From contig JAAYVT010000068.1 of assembly GCA_012517025.1 (NCBI GenBank), forward strand, positions 1-7,960: a DNA stretch of 7,960 nt. The letters are read 5' to 3'. Position 1 is the first letter of the stretch. Each line of letters starts with the position of its first letter. The translations under genes were made by a program, and so were the position numbers. A model generated the notes under the pieces. That model was given only the letters and a program-made list of their open reading frames with translations. It was not told the origin of the DNA and made no database searches. Shown here piece after piece: positions 1 through 7,960 of the stretch. The DNA is from Phyllobacteriaceae bacterium. Its GTDB lineage: Bacteria > Pseudomonadota > Alphaproteobacteria > Rhizobiales > Ancalomicrobiaceae.

Positions 1-141
1 GTACGCCTTGAAGGTCGCGCCGCCGGTCTCCGCCAGCACCTTCGTGATGGCGGCCGTCAGGGACGTCTTGCCATGGTCGACGTGCCCGATCGTGCCGATG
101 TTGCAGTGCGGCTTGTTGCGTTCGAACTTCTCTTTGGCCAT
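1..141 (-). CDS. tuf: Elongation factor Tu, N-terminal fragment (runs off the window)
   Basis: EF-Tu is the cytoplasmic GTPase that delivers aminoacyl-tRNA to the ribosomal A site. The 47 visible codons begin MAKEKFERNKPHCNIG and contain the complete P-loop GHVDHGKT at residues 19–26, diagnostic of the EF-Tu GTP-binding domain. The ATG at 141–139 is supported by a GGAGAG Shine–Dalgarno motif a few bases upstream and by the family's usual N-terminus. The gene starts 40 nt after the fusA stop, the classic last position of the str operon, so it is probably co-transcribed with fusA; I see no separate promoter in the gap. The remaining roughly 350 residues lie outside the window. Many proteobacteria carry two nearly identical tuf copies; position suggests the str-linked copy (often tufA), but the fragment cannot distinguish copies. 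The ending …TGGATFKAY resembles Hyphomicrobiales EF-Tu. Confidence 0.97.
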   Translation of the reverse strand, partial: MAKEKFERNKPHCNIGTIGHVDHGKTSLTAAITKVLAETGGATFKAY

Positions 142-181
142 CGGATCTCTCCGTATAATTCAATCAGAGCCGATCGGCAGA

Positions 182-2254
<2,073 letters not shown>

Positions 2255-2287
2255 TGTCGACCTCGTCGGAGACAGCTCGAGTGGAAC

Positions 2288-2758
2288 TCACCAGCGATAA
2301 TGGGAGAAGGCGCGGTTCGCCTCCGCCATGCGATGAGTGTCCTCCCGCTTCTTGACGGCATTGCCACGGTTGTTCGACGCATCGAGCAACTCGGCGGACA
2401 GACGCTCCGTCATGGTCTTTTCGTTCCGGCCGCGAGTGGCCGACAGGAGCCAGCGGATCGCCAGCGCCTGACGACGCTCGGTGCGAACCTCGACCGGGAC
2501 CTGGTAGGTGGCGCCGCCGACGCGACGCGACCGAACCTCGATCTGCGGCGCGACGTTCTCCAACGCCTGATGGAAGATCGCCAGCGGATCCTGACGGGTC
2601 TTCGACTCGATGAGGTCGAAGGCACCGTAGACGATCGACTCGGCGACCGACTTCTTGCCGTCTTCCATCACGTTGTTCATGAACTTCGAAACGATGATGT
2701 CCCCGAACTTCGGATCCGGGTTGATCTCACGCTTCTCGGCAGAGTGACGACGGGACAT
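2288..2758 (-). CDS. rpsG: 30S ribosomal protein S7
   Basis: S7 is a primary 16S rRNA-binding protein that nucleates assembly of the 30S head and lines the E site. The 156-residue product begins MSRRHSAEKREINPDPKFGD and ends …EANRAFSHYRW, matching the family over its whole length. The conserved core VRSRRVGGATYQVPVEV, central to S7 recognition, is present near residues 75–91. The ATG at 2758 is preceded by TAA and by a good GAGGAAG Shine–Dalgarno about 6 nt upstream, which fixes the start. It sits between rpsL (39 nt away) and fusA (33 nt away) in standard str-operon order. In E. coli S7 represses its own operon by binding the rpsL–rpsG gap, but the gap here is much shorter, so that mechanism cannot be assumed. 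Confidence 0.98.
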   Translation of the reverse strand: MSRRHSAEKREINPDPKFGDIIVSKFMNNVMEDGKKSVAESIVYGAFDLIESKTRQDPLAIFHQALENVAPQIEVRSRRVGGATYQVPVEVRTERRQALAIRWLLSATRGRNEKTMTERLSAELLDASNNRGNAVKKREDTHRMAEANRAFSHYRW

Positions 2759-2797
2759 TTAGTCTTCCTCGGTCGTTCGAAACTTGGGTTTACCGGA

Positions 2798-3169
2798 TCA
2801 CTTCGGACGCTTGGCGCCGTACTTCGAACGGCGCTGCTTGCGGTCCTTGACGCCCTGGGTGTCGAGGACACCGCGCAGGATGTGATAGCGAACGCCCGGC
2901 AAGTCCTTGACGCGGCCGCCGCGGATCATCACCACCGAGTGCTCCTGAAGGTTGTGACCTTCGCCGGGGATGTAGCCGATCACCTCGAAGCCGTTGGTCA
3001 GGCGAACCTTGGCGACCTTGCGGAGCGCCGAGTTCGGCTTCTTCGGCGTCGTGGTGTAGACGCGGGTGCACACACCGCGCTTCTGCGGGCAGGCCTCCAT
3101 GGCGGGAACCTTGTTCCGCTTGGTCGGAGCCTGCCGCGGGCTGCGGATGAGCTGGTTGATCGTCGGCAT
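2798..3169 (-). CDS. rpsL: 30S ribosomal protein S12
   Basis: S12 sits at the 30S decoding centre, contributes to tRNA-selection accuracy and is the classic target of streptomycin-resistance mutations. The 123-residue product begins MPTINQLIRSPRQAPTKRNK and carries the invariant blocks CPQKRGVCTRVYTTTPKKPNS and GGRVKDLPGVRYH. The two positions commonly altered in streptomycin resistance, Lys43 and Lys88 (counting Met as 1), are both the wild-type lysine; Asp89, the residue methylthiolated by RimO in bacteria that have it, is also present. The ATG at 3169 fits the family N-terminus; the best Shine–Dalgarno candidate, GAGAAGG, is somewhat distant at about 10 nt. It is the first gene of the str operon and follows a leader of about 296 nt from the proposed promoter. 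Confidence 0.98.
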   Translation of the reverse strand: MPTINQLIRSPRQAPTKRNKVPAMEACPQKRGVCTRVYTTTPKKPNSALRKVAKVRLTNGFEVIGYIPGEGHNLQEHSVVMIRGGRVKDLPGVRYHILRGVLDTQGVKDRKQRRSKYGAKRPK

Positions 3170-3465
3170 TCGTCTTCAGCCTTCTCGTGACCAGGGCCCT
3201 CGGGCCCACCTTCATGCGCTCGGCGCGTCCTCTTGCGACAACCCGGCAATCCACCGGGGGCGATCTCCACCATTCCGCACGGAACGTACGAAAAGCACCG
3301 GTGCACGGAGACGACGTCCCCGCCCGGCGCGAAATGTCAGAGGACCGAGCGAACCCGGTCGTGAACTTCGGCTTTCCAGATCGCCATCCCGGCAGCGTCT
3401 CGGCGCCCTGTTCCGTTCGAAAGGCCGAACGAAGCACTGGCGGCCGACGGGCCTGCCGTGAAAGT
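3170..3465 (-). promoter_or_regulatory. Long, structured 5' leader of the str operon
   Basis: This is the stretch between the inferred transcription start (about 3465, set by the -10 box ending at 3472) and the rpsL ATG. Candidate hairpins in 5'→3' order on the transcript are: 3460–3435 (10 pairs, two bulged A residues, CGUC loop); 3433–3412 (8 pairs including one G·U, 6-nt loop); 3360–3343 (7 pairs, UUCG loop); 3321–3307 (6 pairs, 3-nt loop); and 3207–3194 (5 G–C pairs, CGAG loop). A 16-codon ORF (3387–3337) overlaps the third hairpin. These pairings were found by eye, with no energy calculation or covariation. Ribosomal-protein operons are often controlled through their leaders, so a regulatory role is reasonable but inferred. 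I do not recognise a named RNA family. Confidence 0.5.
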
Positions 3466-3471
3466 GGGCGG

Positions 3472-3500
3472 AACCTACCCGCGTCGCCGGTCTCCGTCAA
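3472..3500 (-). promoter_or_regulatory. Sigma-70-type promoter of the str operon
   Basis: On the minus strand a -35 element TTGACG (3500–3495) is followed by an exact 17-nt spacer and a -10 element TAGGTT (3477–3472). Five of six -35 bases match the TTGACA consensus, and TAGGTT is a -10 form commonly seen in alphaproteobacterial housekeeping promoters. Transcription would start near A3465. The promoter lies downstream of the rpoC terminator and upstream of rpsL, as expected if the str operon has its own start. It is the best promoter-like match I found in the rpoC–rpsL gap. The sequence match is direct; activity is inferred. Confidence 0.78.
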
Positions 3501-3673
3501 GAGGGTGAACGGGGTAAAAAGTCAGGAAATGCGCGGGTCCCGGAGTCGTCGCCGTACGGCCGGGGAATCTTGCGCTTCGATGACGAAAGTCATGAAGAGT
3601 TTCCGCATGACTTCGCCGGACTCTCCAAGCCTTTCCCGACCGATCGTCGTCGATCGGAGGTCGCTTGAACTTC

Positions 3674-3693
3674 ATCGTGGCGAATCGTGGCGA
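3674..3693. repeat. Perfect 10-bp tandem duplication
   Basis: The unit ATCGTGGCGA occurs twice with no gap, at 3674–3683 and 3684–3693. It lies in the noncoding spacer between the rpoC terminator and the str promoter. The unit length is close to one DNA helical turn, so two copies would face the same side of the helix, but a simple slippage duplication is equally possible. Confidence 0.85.
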
Positions 3694-3740
3694 GCGACTC
3701 GGCGAAGACTCGTCTTCGATTCGGCACGTCGAGCGATGTC

Positions 3741-3754
3741 GCGAAGATCTTCGC
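3741..3754. repeat. Perfect 14-bp palindrome GCGAAGATCTTCGC
   Basis: The sequence equals its own reverse complement over all 14 bases. It could bind a dimeric protein as duplex DNA or, in RNA, form a 5-bp hairpin with a GAUC loop. It lies in noncoding DNA about 240 bp upstream of the str -35 box, far for a classical repressor site. No known regulator is recognised. Confidence 0.75.
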
Positions 3755-3829
3755 CAGACGATTCGGAACGACTCGGCGATTCGACCTTCCCTCGACTTCG
3801 ATCGGCGACCACGCGTCGAGAGGGTGACG

Positions 3830-3862
3830 AAAAACGAAGACGCCGCGGTGAACCGCGGCGTC
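3830..3862 (-). terminator. Intrinsic (Rho-independent) terminator after rpoC
   Basis: On the minus strand, GACGCCGCGG (3862–3853) pairs perfectly with CCGCGGCGTC (3848–3839) across a TTCA tetraloop, giving a 10-bp, very GC-rich stem. It is followed by TTCGTTTTT (3838–3830), a U-rich tail ending in five consecutive U residues. It begins 25 nt after the rpoC stop codon, the expected place to end the rpoBC transcript. No T-run follows on the plus strand, so it should work only in the rpoC direction. Confidence 0.93.
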
Positions 3863-3887
3863 CGAATCTTCGCGTGGGTGGAGCGAC

Positions 3888-7960
<4,073 letters not shown>

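Larger units (their letters stand above)
3501..3829. other. Gene-free spacer rich in small palindromes and short repeats
   Basis: About 330 bases between the rpoC terminator and the str promoter contain no ORF I can recognise, no tRNA and no obvious regulator site. Perfect inverted repeats are visible at 3587–3613 (8-bp arms, 11-nt loop), 3640–3657 (7-bp arms, TCGT loop), 3703–3718 (6-bp arms, CTCG loop) and 3741–3754 (a 14-bp palindrome). A 10-bp unit is duplicated in tandem at 3674–3693, and CGACTCGGCGA occurs at 3695–3705 and again at 3769–3779. The region could be drifting spacer, a small-RNA locus or a protein-binding region; the sequence alone does not decide. A 28-codon minus-strand ORF (3608–3522) lies here but is weakly supported. 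Confidence 0.6.

Noticed and set aside
169..178. GCCGATCGGC palindrome in the fusA–tuf gap as a terminator or operator
   Set aside because: It allows only a 3-bp hairpin, has no T-run behind it, and such GATC-centred words are frequent in this GC-rich sequence; fusA and tuf are expected to be co-transcribed.
2790..3500. Minus-strand ORF of about 236 codons covering the leader and rpsL in another frame
   Set aside because: It would begin at or before the promoter and then run out of frame over the whole of rpsL; a shadow of S12 plus leader sequence.
3501..3829. tRNA, CRISPR array or insertion sequence in the spacer
   Set aside because: No cloverleaf with a GTTCRA-type T-loop, no regularly spaced repeats, no transposase-like ORF and no flanking target-site duplication could be seen.

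Overview
The window is GC-rich and carries the conserved rpoC–rpsL–rpsG–fusA–tuf block of a bacterial chromosome. All genes are on the minus strand, so transcription runs from high to low coordinates. The gene order, the EF-Tu N-terminus (…TSLTAAITKVLAETGGATFKAY), the RpoC C-terminal stretch (…IASHRDELIVEERK) and a TTGACG-17-TAGGTT promoter all suggest an alphaproteobacterium, most likely Hyphomicrobiales (Rhizobiales). I cannot assign a genus from this window.

Layout in the direction of transcription. (1) 7960→3888: rpoC, the RNA polymerase beta' subunit, lacking only about its first 40 residues. (2) 3862→3830: a strong intrinsic terminator that closes the rpoBC unit. (3) 3829→3501: about 330 bases with no convincing gene, containing several perfect palindromes and a 10-bp tandem duplication. 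(4) 3500→3472: a good sigma-70-type promoter for the str operon. (5) about 3465→3170: a leader of roughly 296 nt with several hairpins visible by eye and a possible 16-codon upstream ORF. (6) 3169→182: rpsL (S12), rpsG (S7) and fusA (EF-G), with gaps of 39 and 33 nt. (7) 141→1: the first 47 codons of tuf (EF-Tu), 40 nt after fusA and running out of the window.

The genes form two adjacent units of the gene-expression machinery: transcription (rpoC) and translation (the str operon: decoding-centre protein S12, 30S assembly and head protein S7, translocase EF-G, tRNA-delivery factor EF-Tu). The terminator plus a new promoter suggest that the two units are transcribed largely separately. The coding genes look intact and ordinary, and I see no mobile element, CRISPR array, tRNA or defence gene. 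The least explained part is the 718-base gap between rpoC and rpsL, and most of the findings concern it. I found no convincing evidence of an undescribed multi-gene system here.
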